The notes: generated from the letters alone by a model not told the origin. Positions 8,037 through 17,606 are shown, numbered from the stretch's first letter. The stretch is 64,000 nucleotides of DNA from Nocardia altamirensis NBRC 108246 (GCF_001612685.1 NZ_BDAY01000024.1:33254-97253); one strand, 5' to 3'. Numbers and translations are program-made.

Positions 8037-9572
8037 CTACAGGTGCATCAGCGCTGGCCACACCTGCGACCACGGGTGGCGCTGCCCGCTGCATTTCCAG
8101 ATGACCACGTCCTGGGTGTTGCCGGGATAGCCGAGGCGCGAGTTCACCTTGCCGACGGGTGTCACGTGCTCGAAATCCCACCGCAGGAACGCCTCGTTCA
8201 TGGCGACGGCGAGCACCACCGGCGCGGCATCGGGCGGGGTGCCGAAGTAGCCGTAGCCGCGACTCGGACTGTAGATCGGCGGCAGCTCATCGCGCGCCAG
8301 CTGATCCAAAGCGCTTGACTGCCAGTAGGTGTCGGTGATGATCACGGCGCCCGCTCGCTCCGCAGGCGGCAGCTCGTCGGCGACGCGGCGGACCTCGTCG
8401 GCCAACTCGTGCCAGCCGAACTCGCCGTAGACCCCGATGTTGATGGTGGCCTCCGCGTCATCGGCGGGCGGCGAGATCTCCGACGCAGGCCGCCACGGCG
8501 TCGACCACAGCACGAACATCGTCGCGGCGAGCGCCAACACCGCGCCGGCGCCGGTCAGCAACCGCCGCGGGGTGTCACGCCATCCGCTGGCCAATTCCGC
8601 GAGGCCGACCGCGCCCGCCGCAAGCACCACACCGAACATGCCTGCCACGTAGTAGATCCGCCCGCCGATCACCAGGAAGATCGCGACCAGGACGAGCAGC
8701 GTCGCGCCGAGGAACCGGTACGGCCGCAGCGACGGGTTGCGCAGCAGCGCCCACACGCCGTACAGCAGCACCACCGCGCCGAGGTATCCGGCGGTCAGCA
8801 CCGCGAGCGGAACGAACATCGCCCTGCCGCCGAGAATGCCCTGCTCGCCGCTGATCACCTCGCCCATCGCCAGCTGCGGCCAGTCGTGTTCGGCCTGCCA
8901 GAGCAGCATCGGGACGCTCACCAGCAGCACGATCGCAGCGCCGAGCCACAACAGTGGCCTGCGCACCAGCTCCCGCGGACCGAACACGAGCGAGGTCAGC
9001 GCGACCCCGATCCAGAAGAACGGGATCAGCCACTTCACCTGCATGTCGACCGCGGTCACCAGCGCCGCGCACAGCAGCAGCCCGTCGCGGCGGGTGCGCA
9101 CCCAGCGCACCACGAGCCAGGTGATGATCACCCAGAGCACCGTGTCCACGGCGTTGGTCGTCAGCATCTTGCCCTGCAGCAGCAGGAACGGTGAGGTCGC
9201 GTACGCGATGGCGGCCCCGAGTTGGGCGGCCCGGCCGCCGCCGAGCTCGCGGGCGATGCCTGCGGTGAGCACGATGGCCACCACCGTCAGCAGCACCACC
9301 GGCAGCCGAAGCACGAAGAACGATCCCGGCGCGATGAGGTCCATCAGCCTGGCGAGCAACGGAAGTACCGGGCCCTGGTCGGCGTAGCCGAACGCGGGAT
9401 GCCGCCCGGCGGCGAGGAAGTAGAGCTCGTCGCCGAAGTAGTCGTAGCGGCTGACCGAGAACAGCAGTACCCCCGCCGCGACCGCCGCGATCACGGCGAG
9501 GCCCTTCGTCGCGAGCGGCGGGCGGACATCGGCTGCCGCGACTGGATCCTGCCGTAGTTCGGTCTCGGTCAC
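8037..9572 (-). CDS. GT39/ArnT-like polytopic glycosyltransferase (paralogue 1)
   Basis: A 511-aa membrane protein from GTG 9572, which has CAGGAG six bases upstream. It begins with a TM helix followed by the acidic first luminal loop YFGDELYFLAAGRHPAFGYADQGPVLPL, the DE-type metal/polyprenyl-phosphate motif of GT-C enzymes. About ten further TM segments and a C-terminal extracytoplasmic domain (SPSRGYGYFGTPPDAAPVVLAV) follow. These enzymes transfer sugars from polyprenyl-phosphate donors outside the membrane. A clear paralogue sits at 25960-27477, with the same DxxYFxAAGR loop and the same SPxRGxGYFGxPPD C-terminal segment. Confidence 0.85.
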   Translation of the reverse strand: MTETELRQDPVAAADVRPPLATKGLAVIAAVAAGVLLFSVSRYDYFGDELYFLAAGRHPAFGYADQGPVLPLLARLMDLIAPGSFFVLRLPVVLLTVVAIVLTAGIARELGGGRAAQLGAAIAYATSPFLLLQGKMLTTNAVDTVLWVIITWLVVRWVRTRRDGLLLCAALVTAVDMQVKWLIPFFWIGVALTSLVFGPRELVRRPLLWLGAAIVLLVSVPMLLWQAEHDWPQLAMGEVISGEQGILGGRAMFVPLAVLTAGYLGAVVLLYGVWALLRNPSLRPYRFLGATLLVLVAIFLVIGGRIYYVAGMFGVVLAAGAVGLAELASGWRDTPRRLLTGAGAVLALAATMFVLWSTPWRPASEISPPADDAEATINIGVYGEFGWHELADEVRRVADELPPAERAGAVIITDTYWQSSALDQLARDELPPIYSPSRGYGYFGTPPDAAPVVLAVAMNEAFLRWDFEHVTPVGKVNSRLGYPGNTQDVVIWKCSGQRHPWSQVWPALMHL

Positions 9573-9706
9573 GCCAGCTCCTGGAGGTTTTCCGGGACGG
9601 GACCGCTCGAATGTAGCGGGAAATCGCCGTGTTGCTCTGGCACCGGCCGGGCGCGTCCGCGTCATTTTGGGTGCGCCCGGCCGGATTCGAGGACGATACT
9701 TGGCTC

Positions 9707-10213
9707 ATGAGTGACCGACCAACAACCGAAAACCCTTACGGCACACCGTCCACCACCGGGCCGGAGCCGATCGGAAAGTCGCAGGCCAGGACCAACAAGA
9801 TCGTGCGATCGCTGCTTCGCGTGCCGGGGATCTCCCGTGTCGTCGGCAACTATCTGATGACGCTGCACATCGTCGGGCGCAAGTCCGGCAAGCGGTACGA
9901 CGTGCCGGTGGCCTACACCAAACACGACGGCAGCCTGCTGATCGGTACCGCCCTGCGGCCGTGGGTCAAGAACCTGCAGGCCGGGGACCCGGTTCAGGTA
10001 TCGCGCGGCCGTAAGCCGGAGATGTTCGTTCCGGTGGTACACACGGCCGAGCAGGACGTCATGCGGCTGTACGCGATCATCGCGGCGGACAACAAGACCA
10101 ACGCGAAGTTCAACGGGATCGGCTTCACCGCCGACGGCGCGCCGAACAAGGCCGATCTGTATCAGACCTGGCAGCTGGGCGGAGTCGTCATCGAGCTGAC
10201 GCCACAGGCCTGA
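9707..10213 (+). CDS. Deazaflavin-dependent oxidoreductase, nitroreductase family
   Basis: A 168-aa protein from ATG 9707 (MSDRPTTENPYGTP). It has the Ddn/FDOR-B split-barrel signature: LHIVGRKSGKRYDVPVAYTKHDGSLLIGTALRPWVKNLQAGDPVQVSRG. It differs from the gene at 4154-4537 by an N-terminal extension of about 35 polar residues and a C-terminal helical segment. It probably binds F420H2 or a related cofactor and reduces an unknown substrate. It is divergent from the paralogous GT39 gene by about 130 bp. Confidence 0.75.
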   Translation: MSDRPTTENPYGTPSTTGPEPIGKSQARTNKIVRSLLRVPGISRVVGNYLMTLHIVGRKSGKRYDVPVAYTKHDGSLLIGTALRPWVKNLQAGDPVQVSRGRKPEMFVPVVHTAEQDVMRLYAIIAADNKTNAKFNGIGFTADGAPNKADLYQTWQLGGVVIELTPQA

Positions 10214-10231
10214 ATCTCCTGATCCGCCAGC

Positions 10232-11371
10232 TCACTTACCGCCTTCGAGGAGGGTGACCTGGCTCGGCGTGAAGCCTGCGCCGGTCACCTCGGTGCCGCC
10301 GGCTTTCAGCAGATCCAGTGCCTTGGTGACGTATTCGTTCGTGTAGGCGCTGGCGTCCGGGTCCTTCTTCAGGACGGTGACGCCCTCTTGGTTCTTGGTC
10401 TCCTTGGCGATCCGCACGGTGCGATCCCACCCTGCCTTGTCGATCATGCCGATCCCGGCGGGCGACGGCCAGATCAGCTTGTTCACCTCGTTGATCTGCC
10501 ACTGCTGATGCGACGCGCCGAGCGTGCTGCCCGCGGCGACGGTGATATCGCGGCACCTGTCGACATTGGTGCGGCAGAACACCCAGCCCTTGAGCGAGGC
10601 CGCGATGAATTTCACCGTCTGCTCTTGATATTTGGCGTCGTTCAGCTTCTCGGTGTTGGCCCAGATCGCGTCCTGCAACATCGCGACACCTTCGTCGTTC
10701 CAGTCGATGGTGGCGAAATCCTCAGCGGTGTAGAGCTTTCCAGTGGCCGGATTCTTCGTCTCCAGCAGCTGGGCGTACTCGTTGTAGGACATGGCCTGCG
10801 CGGCCGCGATGTCCTTGGCGAGGAAGGCGTTCATGTCGAACTGCTGCTGCACGAGCTTGACGTCGCGCGCGGGATCGATACCGGCCTTGGTCATCCCGGC
10901 GAAGAGTTCGAATTCGTTGCCGTAGCCCCAGTTTCCGACCGTCTTGCCGCGCAGCGCGGCCGGTCCCGCGATGTTCTCCGACTTGAACGACACCTGCTTG
11001 GTGCCCGAGCGCTGGAAGATCTGTGCCACGTCGGTGATGCCTGCACCCGCCTCGCGGGACGCGAGCGCCTTCGGCACCCAGGCGATGGCGTAGTCGGCCT
11101 GGCCCTGCGCGAGCACCGTCTGCGGGACGATATCCGTTCCGCCGTCCAGGATTTCGACGGATAGGCCCTGCTCTTTGTAGAACCCCTGGTCGACCGCGGC
11201 CAGGTAGCCCGCGAACTGGCCCTGCTTGAACCACTGCAACTGCAGGCGGACCTTGGTCAGTCCGTCGGCCGTGGTGGTCGAGGTGCTGTCGGTGGTGCTG
11301 CAGCCGGTCAACGTGGCGGCGGCCACCGCGACCAGCGCCAGCACGGCGCGCAAACGGGTGGTCTTCTTCAT
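10232..11371 (-). CDS. ABC-importer substrate-binding lipoprotein, NMT1/SsuA family
   Basis: A 379-aa protein with a lipoprotein signal (MKKTTRLRAVLALVAVAAATLTGC, lipobox LTGC, Cys24), then an NMT1/THI5-like periplasmic-binding fold: LQLQWFKQGQFAGYLAAVDQGFYKEQGLSVEIL and QGQADYAIAWVPKAL. It is the last gene of the seven-gene minus-strand operon and overlaps the permease stop/start by 4 bp (ATGA type). This family binds thiamine precursors, sulfonates, pyrimidines and hydantoins. Operon context favours a pyrimidine, dihydropyrimidine or hydantoin-type ligand. Confidence 0.88.
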   Translation of the reverse strand: MKKTTRLRAVLALVAVAAATLTGCSTTDSTSTTTADGLTKVRLQLQWFKQGQFAGYLAAVDQGFYKEQGLSVEILDGGTDIVPQTVLAQGQADYAIAWVPKALASREAGAGITDVAQIFQRSGTKQVSFKSENIAGPAALRGKTVGNWGYGNEFELFAGMTKAGIDPARDVKLVQQQFDMNAFLAKDIAAAQAMSYNEYAQLLETKNPATGKLYTAEDFATIDWNDEGVAMLQDAIWANTEKLNDAKYQEQTVKFIAASLKGWVFCRTNVDRCRDITVAAGSTLGASHQQWQINEVNKLIWPSPAGIGMIDKAGWDRTVRIAKETKNQEGVTVLKKDPDASAYTNEYVTKALDLLKAGGTEVTGAGFTPSQVTLLEGGK

Positions 11372-12141
11372 CGTGTTCTCCAGAGGGTGGTGCGGGGTCT
11401 ACGGGTGAGGACTTCGAGGAGCAGCACGGCGGCCAGGAACAGCAGGCCGACCAGCATCGAACCGGTGACGTACGCCCACGCCCTCGGGTAGGCGGTATTG
11501 GCTGCGGCGGAGGTGATTCGGCTGCCGAGGCCGTTCTGCAGGCCGCCGAAGTATTCGGCGATGATGGCGGCGATCACCGCGCCGGGCGCGGCGATGCGCA
11601 GGCCGGTGAACAGGTGCGGCAGTGCCGCGGGGAGGCGGACGGTGCGGGTGACCTGCCAGCCGCCCGCCGCGTACGAGGTCATCAGATCCGTGTGGACCTG
11701 CGGCACCTGACGCAGTCCCCTTGCCGTGCTGATGAACATCGGGAAGAACACCACGATGGCGACGACCATGCGGCGCGGGGTGTCCGTCGTGGTCGAGTAC
11801 ATCGAATTCAACAGGGGCGCAAGGGCGACGATCGGCACGGCGGCTGCCGCGGCGGCCAGCGGGGTGAGCAGGCCCTCGACGAAGTGAAAGCGGACGGCGA
11901 GCATCGCGGCGATGATGCCGAGAACGCCGCCGACCAGCAGGCCGAGCAGGGCGTTGGTTCCGGTCGCCAGCGAAGCCTCGAGGATGCGGTCGACATTTCC
12001 GGTGAATTCGCTCGCGATGGCGGTGGGTGCTGGGAGCAGGAAGGACGGGACGCCCGCGACGACGGTCAGCACCTGCCACAGCGCGAGGCCGCCGATGCCG
12101 AAAGCCAACGGCGGCACCACAGTCCGCCAGGGCAGCCTCAT
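11368..12141 (-). CDS. ABC-importer permease 1 (SsuC/BPD type)
   Basis: A 257-aa inner-membrane protein with six predicted TM helices and the EAA-loop region typical of nitrate/sulfonate/taurine permeases (VHTDLMTSYAAGGWQVTRTVRLPAALPHLFTGLRIAAPGAVIAAI). It overlaps the ATPase gene upstream and the binding-protein gene downstream by 4 bp each, so translation is coupled. A second permease of the same family lies on the other side of the ATPase gene, so the importer is probably a heterodimer. Confidence 0.88.
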   Translation of the reverse strand: MRLPWRTVVPPLAFGIGGLALWQVLTVVAGVPSFLLPAPTAIASEFTGNVDRILEASLATGTNALLGLLVGGVLGIIAAMLAVRFHFVEGLLTPLAAAAAAVPIVALAPLLNSMYSTTTDTPRRMVVAIVVFFPMFISTARGLRQVPQVHTDLMTSYAAGGWQVTRTVRLPAALPHLFTGLRIAAPGAVIAAIIAEYFGGLQNGLGSRITSAAANTAYPRAWAYVTGSMLVGLLFLAAVLLLEVLTRRPRTTLWRTR

Positions 12142-13046
12142 CGGGGGAGGTCCCCGGCGTGCCCGCGGTGCAGTGCCTCGCGCACCGCCGCTACCGCCTC
12201 GAAAAAGGGTGCGCTGGAACGCACATCGTCACCGTCGAGCACTGGATCCCGGCCCCAGTCGCCGGTGGGCACGATCTCGGTGATCCGGCCCGGCCGTGGC
12301 GACATCACCACCACCCGGTCGGAAAGGAACACTGCCTCCGGGATCGAGTGCGTCACGAAAACCACGGCGGCCTCGGTTTCTCCGGCTATTCGGAGCAGTT
12401 CGCCTTGCATCCGTTCGCGGGTCATCTCGTCGAGTGCGCCGAATGGTTCGTCCATCAACAGCAATGACGGTTTCGGCGCCAAGGCGCGCGCGATGGCGAC
12501 GCGTTGCTGCATGCCGCCGGACAGCTCGGCCGGGTACCGCTTGGCGAAGTCGGTCAGGCCCGCCATCTCCAGCAATTCCGCACTGCGCGTGCGGCGTTCA
12601 CCCTTACCCACCTTGTGCAGTTCCAGGGGAAGCTCCACGTTCGCCTGCACCGTGCGCCAGTCGAGCAGGCCCGCCTGTTGGAAGGCGATGCCGTAGTCCT
12701 GATCGATGCGCGCCTGCCTTGCGGACTTGCCGTGCACCGTCACGGTGCCACCGGTCGGCTGTTCGAGATCGGCGATGATGCGAAGCAGCGTGGACTTGCC
12801 ACACCCGGAAGGGCCGATCAGCGAGACGAATTCGCCGGCGGCGACGGTGAGCGTCACCTCGGACAGCGCGTGCACCGACCCGGCCGCGTAGATCTTCTCC
12901 ACCCCGGTGAGTTCGACCGCGGAGACATCATTCTCCACCGACCCGGTGTCGATAACGACCTCGATCACCCCCTGTTCGTCCGGCGAATCCGGATGTCGCC
13001 CTGGTGTATCCGGCCCGGCGACGGCCGGTCGTGCTTTGGCGGTCAA
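12138..13046 (-). CDS. ABC-importer ATP-binding protein
   Basis: A 302-aa protein when started at TTG 13046, which has AGGAGG six bases upstream; an earlier in-frame start at 13154 has no such site and adds a low-complexity stretch. Walker A GPSGCGKST, Q-loop QQAG, signature LSGGMQQR, Walker B LLLMDEPFGALDE and the H-loop THSI are all present. An N-terminal tail of about 35 residues precedes the ABC domain. It powers import by the two flanking permeases. Stop and start codons overlap permease 1 by 4 bp. Confidence 0.9.
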   Translation of the reverse strand: MTAKARPAVAGPDTPGRHPDSPDEQGVIEVVIDTGSVENDVSAVELTGVEKIYAAGSVHALSEVTLTVAAGEFVSLIGPSGCGKSTLLRIIADLEQPTGGTVTVHGKSARQARIDQDYGIAFQQAGLLDWRTVQANVELPLELHKVGKGERRTRSAELLEMAGLTDFAKRYPAELSGGMQQRVAIARALAPKPSLLLMDEPFGALDEMTRERMQGELLRIAGETEAAVVFVTHSIPEAVFLSDRVVVMSPRPGRITEIVPTGDWGRDPVLDGDDVRSSAPFFEAVAAVREALHRGHAGDLPR

Positions 13047-13131
13047 CGGGTACCTCCTGATGAGCTGCCGCAGCTTGTGCGGCGGTGGTGATGCAAAATC
13101 GACGGTGGCCGGGTGGCCATGGTGCGGCCGA

Positions 13132-14010
13132 TCACCGGCCGCCGCCCGCCGCACCCGCGGGGCGGTTATAACGACGCAGAGCGACTTCGGCGAGGCCGAC
13201 GATGGCGGTGATCACGACACCGAGCAGGGCGGCGGCCAGGACGGCCGCGTAGAGGCGGGCGGCGTTACCGGTGGCCTGCTGCGAGAAGACGATGATCTGG
13301 CGACCGATGCCGCCCGCAGTGCCGGTGGAGATCTCGGCAACCACCGCGCCGATCACCGACGCCGCCGCGGCCAGCCGCAGCGCGGGCAGCAGATGCGGGA
13401 CAGCAGCGGGAAACCGCAAGTGCACCAAGGTGTCCCACCAACCAGCCGAATAGCTGTAGAGAAGTTCCACCGAAGCCTTCGGCGGCGCATGCAAGCCGCG
13501 CAGCATGCCGACCGCGACCGGGAAGAACGCCAGATAAGACGCGATCACCGCGATGCTCATCCACGGCCGCCACGGCTCCCCCGCGATCACGATCTTTCCG
13601 CCCCAACCGGCAACCAGCGGAGCCAGCGCGATCAGCGGAACCGTCTGCGACACCACGATATACGGGAACAGTCCGCGCTCCACCCACGCAAAGCGCTGCA
13701 TCACCACCGCAAGCGCGACACCAACGACCGTGCCGATCACCAGCGCAAGCAGCGCGAGCCCGAGCGTGAATCCCGCTGTCCGCACCAGTGTTCCGCCGAC
13801 CGTCCCGGCGCCGTCCCGCTCACCGAGCACTGTCACCACCGACCACACGTGCGGCAACGCGGCATCGCCGGTGCGCGGCAGGATCCGTTGGTCACCGATG
13901 CTCACACCGCGTTCCGGCACCACCGACTTCACCAGTTCCCAGGCTGCGAGCAGCAGCATCAGCACCGCCACCGCGTACCCGACCCGCGCCAACCGCACCC
14001 GCGCTGTCAC
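13132..14010 (-). CDS. ABC-importer permease 2 (SsuC/BPD type)
   Basis: About 292 aa with six TM helices and the EAA region KASVELLYSYSAGWWDTLVHLRFPAAVPHLLPALRLAAAASVIGAVVAE. GTG 14010 follows GGGAGG by 4-5 nt and is preferred to GTG 14022. It is a paralogue of the permease at 11368-12141. A large extracytoplasmic insert lies between TM1 and TM2 (ERGVSIGDQRILPRTGDAALPHVW). It belongs to the same minus-strand operon, 85 bp ahead of the ATPase gene. Confidence 0.85.
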   Translation of the reverse strand: MTARVRLARVGYAVAVLMLLLAAWELVKSVVPERGVSIGDQRILPRTGDAALPHVWSVVTVLGERDGAGTVGGTLVRTAGFTLGLALLALVIGTVVGVALAVVMQRFAWVERGLFPYIVVSQTVPLIALAPLVAGWGGKIVIAGEPWRPWMSIAVIASYLAFFPVAVGMLRGLHAPPKASVELLYSYSAGWWDTLVHLRFPAAVPHLLPALRLAAAASVIGAVVAEISTGTAGGIGRQIIVFSQQATGNAARLYAAVLAAALLGVVITAIVGLAEVALRRYNRPAGAAGGGR

Positions 14011-14257
14011 CGAACCTCCCACCTCTGCCGCCGAGCGCGCCCGATCGACCTGGTCGGTCGAATGCCTACACTCGTCGGCACCGAGAATGCGCGCGCTGTC
14101 ACCAGGCCTCCCATTCGTACCGCCGGGTTGCCCTGGCCGGATGCGCCGCCGAGCACGACGACACAGCCCGGCACTGAACTCCTACCCGAACCACCGCCGG
14201 CCAGGTAGCGCGCGGACCGGTCAGCGAACCGGCCAGGGCGGCGGGCGGGCGCCGCCA

Positions 14258-15292
14258 TCAAGCGCCCTCCGTGGCGGTCACCGGGTGCGCCAGCCGAGGC
14301 AGCACGGACTCGCCATATGCCTCCAGCGTCGCGGTCTTCGCGTCGTGCTGCAGGTACACCGCGAACTGGTCGACTCCGAGCTTTTCCAGCTCACGCAGCC
14401 GCGCCAGCTGATCATCGGGGGTGCCGAGCAGGCAGAAGCGGTCGACGATGGCGTCGGGGACGAAGTCGGCGTGCGTGTTGCCCGCGCGACCGTGCTGGTT
14501 GTAGTCGTATCCCTGCCTGCCCGCGATGTATTCGGTCAGCGCGGCCGGAACGTCGCTGCCCGTCCCGTATTTCGCGACGATGTCGGCGACGTGGTTGCCG
14601 ACCATGCCGCCGAACCAGCGGCATTGTTCGCGGGCGTGCGCCAACGCGGCATCGGAGCCGTCGGTGACGTATGCCGGTGCGGCGACACAGATCCGCACCG
14701 CGCCGGGATCGCGGCCTGCCCGTTCGGCGGCGGACCGCACCCTGGCGATGGTCCACGCGGTGATGTCCGGGTCGGCCAGCTGCAAGATGAAGCCGTCGGC
14801 GACCTCGCCGGTGAGATCCAGTGCGCGCGGCCCGTATCCGGCCATCCACACCTCGAGCTGAGATCCGGCGGCCCACGGGAACCGCACGATGGTGTCCCCT
14901 ACCCTGGCGCTGCGCCCGTTGCCGAGTTCGCGGATCACCTCGATGGACTCGCGCAGCGTCGCCAGCGTGGTCGGCTTGCCACCGAGCGTGCGCACCGCCG
15001 AATCACCCCGGCCGATACCGCAGATGGTGCGGTTGCCGAACATGTCGTTCAGCGTGGCGAAGGTCGACGCGGTGACCGTCCAGTCGCGGGTGGCGGGGTT
15101 GGTCACCATCGGGCCGACCACCACCTTGCGGGTGGCGGCCAGAATCTGGCTGTAGATCACGTACGGCTCTTGCCACAGCAGGTGCGAGTCGAAGGTCCAG
15201 ACATGCGAGAAACCATGGGTTTCGGCCTGTCTGGCCAGTTCGACCACTCGCGAGGCGGGGGGTGTGCATTGCAGCACCACACCGATGTCCAT
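14258..15292 (-). CDS. LLM-class flavin/F420-dependent oxidoreductase (TIGR03842-like)
   Basis: A 344-aa luciferase-like monooxygenase-fold protein: MDIGVVLQCTPPASRVVELARQAETHGFSHVWTFDSHLL at the N-terminus, VVVGPMVTNPATRDWTVTASTFATLNDMFGNRTICGIGRGDSAVRTLG in the core, and DQLARLRELEKLGVDQFAVYL at the C-terminus. I place it in the TIGR03842 group, which often accompanies dihydropyrimidinases. Whether the cofactor is F420 or FMN is not settled by sequence. Lying between the transporter genes and the hydantoinase gene, it may perform the redox step of the pathway, since no classical dihydropyrimidine dehydrogenase is present. Confidence 0.85.
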   Translation of the reverse strand: MDIGVVLQCTPPASRVVELARQAETHGFSHVWTFDSHLLWQEPYVIYSQILAATRKVVVGPMVTNPATRDWTVTASTFATLNDMFGNRTICGIGRGDSAVRTLGGKPTTLATLRESIEVIRELGNGRSARVGDTIVRFPWAAGSQLEVWMAGYGPRALDLTGEVADGFILQLADPDITAWTIARVRSAAERAGRDPGAVRICVAAPAYVTDGSDAALAHAREQCRWFGGMVGNHVADIVAKYGTGSDVPAALTEYIAGRQGYDYNQHGRAGNTHADFVPDAIVDRFCLLGTPDDQLARLRELEKLGVDQFAVYLQHDAKTATLEAYGESVLPRLAHPVTATEGA

Positions 15293-15330
15293 GCGGCACT
15301 CTCCGTTCGAAGTCGGATACGGCTAAGGGG

Positions 15331-16752
15331 TCAGATCAGGTTCTGCGACAGCGCGCGTTTGACGAAGCGGCCGTGTCCGGCGCTGCCGAGATAGGCACCG
15401 CCATCGATGATCACGCGCCCTCGTGACAGCACGGTGTCGACGTGACCATCGATCTCGAAACCCTCGTAGGCCGAGTAGTCCATGTTCATGTGGTGGGTCT
15501 TGCCGAGGCCGATGCTGGTGTGCCCGTTCGGGTCGTAGATCACGATGTCGGCGTCCGCGCCGGGACTGATCACGCCCTTGCGTGGATACATGCCGAACAT
15601 TCGAGCAGGCGTGGTGCAGCAGACCTCGACCCAGCGTTCCAGCGAGATGCGCCCGCTCTTGACGCCCTGGAACATCAGATCCATCCGGTGCTCGACGCCG
15701 CCGATCCCGTTCGGGATCTTGCTGAAATCGCCGATGCCCATCTCCTTCTGGTCCTTCATGCAGAACGGGCAGTGGTCGGTGCTGACCGTCGTCACGTCGC
15801 CGGTGCGCAGGTAACGCCACAGCTCGTCCTGATGACCATCGGCCCTGGCGCGCAGCGGAGTCGAGCACACCCACTTGGCGCCCTCGAAACCCGGTGCACC
15901 CAACTGTTCTTCGAGCGAGAGATACAGATACTGCGGGCAGGTTTCGCCGAAGACGTTCTGGCCGTTGCCGCGTGCGGTGGCGATCTGCTCCAGCGCCTGC
16001 TTCGCCGACACGTGCACGATGTACAGCGGTGCACCGGTCAACTGCGCCAGCATGATCGCGCGATGGGTCGCCTCCTCCTCCATCTGCCACGGGCGGCTGG
16101 TGCCGTGGAAGTAGGGCGCGGTGTCACCGCGGGCGATGGACTGCTCGACGAGCACATCGATGGCGATCCCGTTCTCCGCGTGCATCATCAGCAGCGCGCC
16201 GAGATCGCCCGCCGACTGCATGGCCCGCAGGATCTGGCCGTCGGTGGAGTAGAAGACGCCGGGGTAGGCCATGAACAACTTGAAGCTGGTGACCCCTTCG
16301 GACACCAATTCGCTCATCCCCTTGAGGGATTCGTCGTTCACCTCGCCGATGATCTGGTGGAAGCCGTAATCGATCGCGCACTTGCCGTCGGCCTTCTGAT
16401 GCCAGGCGCCGAGGGTGTCCTGCAGCCGCTCCCCCGGAGTCTGGACCACGAAGTCGACGATCGTCGTCGTCCCGCCCCAGGCAGCCGCGCGGGTGCCGGT
16501 CTCGAAGGTGTCGGACGCCTCGGTGCCGCCGAACGGCATCTGCATGTGCGTATGTCCGTCCACGCCACCGGGAATCACGTATTTACCGGTGGCGTCGATG
16601 ACGACGTCGGCGGTGGCGGTCAGGTCGGCGCCGAGCGCGGTGGCGCCGGGTTGCAGGACTGCGACGATGGTTTCGTCGTCGACCAGCACGTCGAGCAGTT
16701 GCGATCCGGTGGCCGAGACCACCGTGCCGCCGTGGATGAATGTCCTCGTCAT
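15331..16752 (-). CDS. hydA: Dihydropyrimidinase / D-hydantoinase
   Basis: A 473-aa cyclic amidohydrolase of normal family length. Metal ligands are visible: DGHTHMQMP (HxH), SFKLFMAY with the Lys that becomes carbamylated, MMHAEN, IVHVSA and STDHCPF with the catalytic Asp. It opens 5,6-dihydropyrimidines or hydantoins to N-carbamoyl-beta-alanine or N-carbamoyl amino acids. It lies 17 bp downstream of the carbamoylase-like gene, its functional successor, and 38 bp upstream of the LLM oxidoreductase gene. I cannot separate uracil-type from hydantoin-type specificity. Confidence 0.92.
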   Translation of the reverse strand: MTRTFIHGGTVVSATGSQLLDVLVDDETIVAVLQPGATALGADLTATADVVIDATGKYVIPGGVDGHTHMQMPFGGTEASDTFETGTRAAAWGGTTTIVDFVVQTPGERLQDTLGAWHQKADGKCAIDYGFHQIIGEVNDESLKGMSELVSEGVTSFKLFMAYPGVFYSTDGQILRAMQSAGDLGALLMMHAENGIAIDVLVEQSIARGDTAPYFHGTSRPWQMEEEATHRAIMLAQLTGAPLYIVHVSAKQALEQIATARGNGQNVFGETCPQYLYLSLEEQLGAPGFEGAKWVCSTPLRARADGHQDELWRYLRTGDVTTVSTDHCPFCMKDQKEMGIGDFSKIPNGIGGVEHRMDLMFQGVKSGRISLERWVEVCCTTPARMFGMYPRKGVISPGADADIVIYDPNGHTSIGLGKTHHMNMDYSAYEGFEIDGHVDTVLSRGRVIIDGGAYLGSAGHGRFVKRALSQNLI

Positions 16753-16769
16753 CTGTGTGTCACCCGCCC

Positions 16770-17606
16770 TTACGGAGCCACCAGCGGTCCATAGGCGTCC
16801 GGACGGCGGTCACGATAGAAGGCCCAGCGGTCGCGGACCACCTTGATCAGGTCCAGGTCCAGATCGCGGATCACCAGTTCGGGGTCGGTGTCGGAGGCGA
16901 CCTCGCCGACGAACTTGCCCTCCGGATCGACGAAGTAGCTGGTGCCGTAGAAGTCGTCGTCGCCGTACTCTTCGATGCCGACGCGGTTGATCGCGCCGAT
17001 GTAGTACTCGTTGGCCACCGCGGAGGCCGGCTGCTCCAGTTTCCACAGGTAGCCGGACAGGCCACGCGAGGTGGCGGACGGGTTGAACACGATTTCGGCG
17101 CCCGCCAGGCCGAGGGCGCGCCAGCCCTCCGGGAAATGGCGGTCGTAACAGATATAGACGCCGACCTTGCCGACCGCGGTGTCGAACACCGGCCAGCCGA
17201 GGTTGCCCGGACGGAAGTAGAACTTCTCCCAGAACCCGTTGACGTGCGGAATATGGTGCTTACGATATTTGCCGAGGTAACTGCCGTCGGCGTCGATCAC
17301 GGCCGCGGTGTTGTACAGCAGGCCCGGCTGCTCCTGCTCGTACACCGGCAGGACCATCACCATGCCTAATTCCTTTGCCAGCGCGGCGAATCGATCCGTC
17401 GTCGGGCCAGGCACCGATTCGGCGTAGTCGTAGAACTTGGTGTCCTGCAACTGGCAGAAGTACGGGCCGTAGAACAGCTCCTGGAAACAGATCACCTTCG
17501 CGCCCTGCGCGGCGGCCTGACGTGCGTAATCCTCGTGGGCTTTGATCATGGACTCTTTGTCGCCGGTCCAGTTCGTCTGGACGAGCGCCGCTCGAACGAT
17601 TCCCAT
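16770..17606 (-). CDS. Beta-ureidopropionase / N-carbamoyl amidase (nitrilase superfamily)
   Basis: A 278-aa carbon-nitrogen hydrolase with the Glu-Lys-Cys triad in context: ICFQELFYGPYF (Glu), KYRKHHIPH (Lys) and VGVYICYDRHFPEGWR (Cys). GFWEKFYFRPG matches beta-ureidopropionase-like members. It would hydrolyse N-carbamoyl-beta-alanine or an N-carbamoyl amino acid to the amine, CO2 and ammonia, following the hydantoinase step. It is the first gene of the operon; the ATG lies 5 nt after a TATAAC hexamer, implying a leaderless mRNA. Confidence 0.9.
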   Translation of the reverse strand: MGIVRAALVQTNWTGDKESMIKAHEDYARQAAAQGAKVICFQELFYGPYFCQLQDTKFYDYAESVPGPTTDRFAALAKELGMVMVLPVYEQEQPGLLYNTAAVIDADGSYLGKYRKHHIPHVNGFWEKFYFRPGNLGWPVFDTAVGKVGVYICYDRHFPEGWRALGLAGAEIVFNPSATSRGLSGYLWKLEQPASAVANEYYIGAINRVGIEEYGDDDFYGTSYFVDPEGKFVGEVASDTDPELVIRDLDLDLIKVVRDRWAFYRDRRPDAYGPLVAP

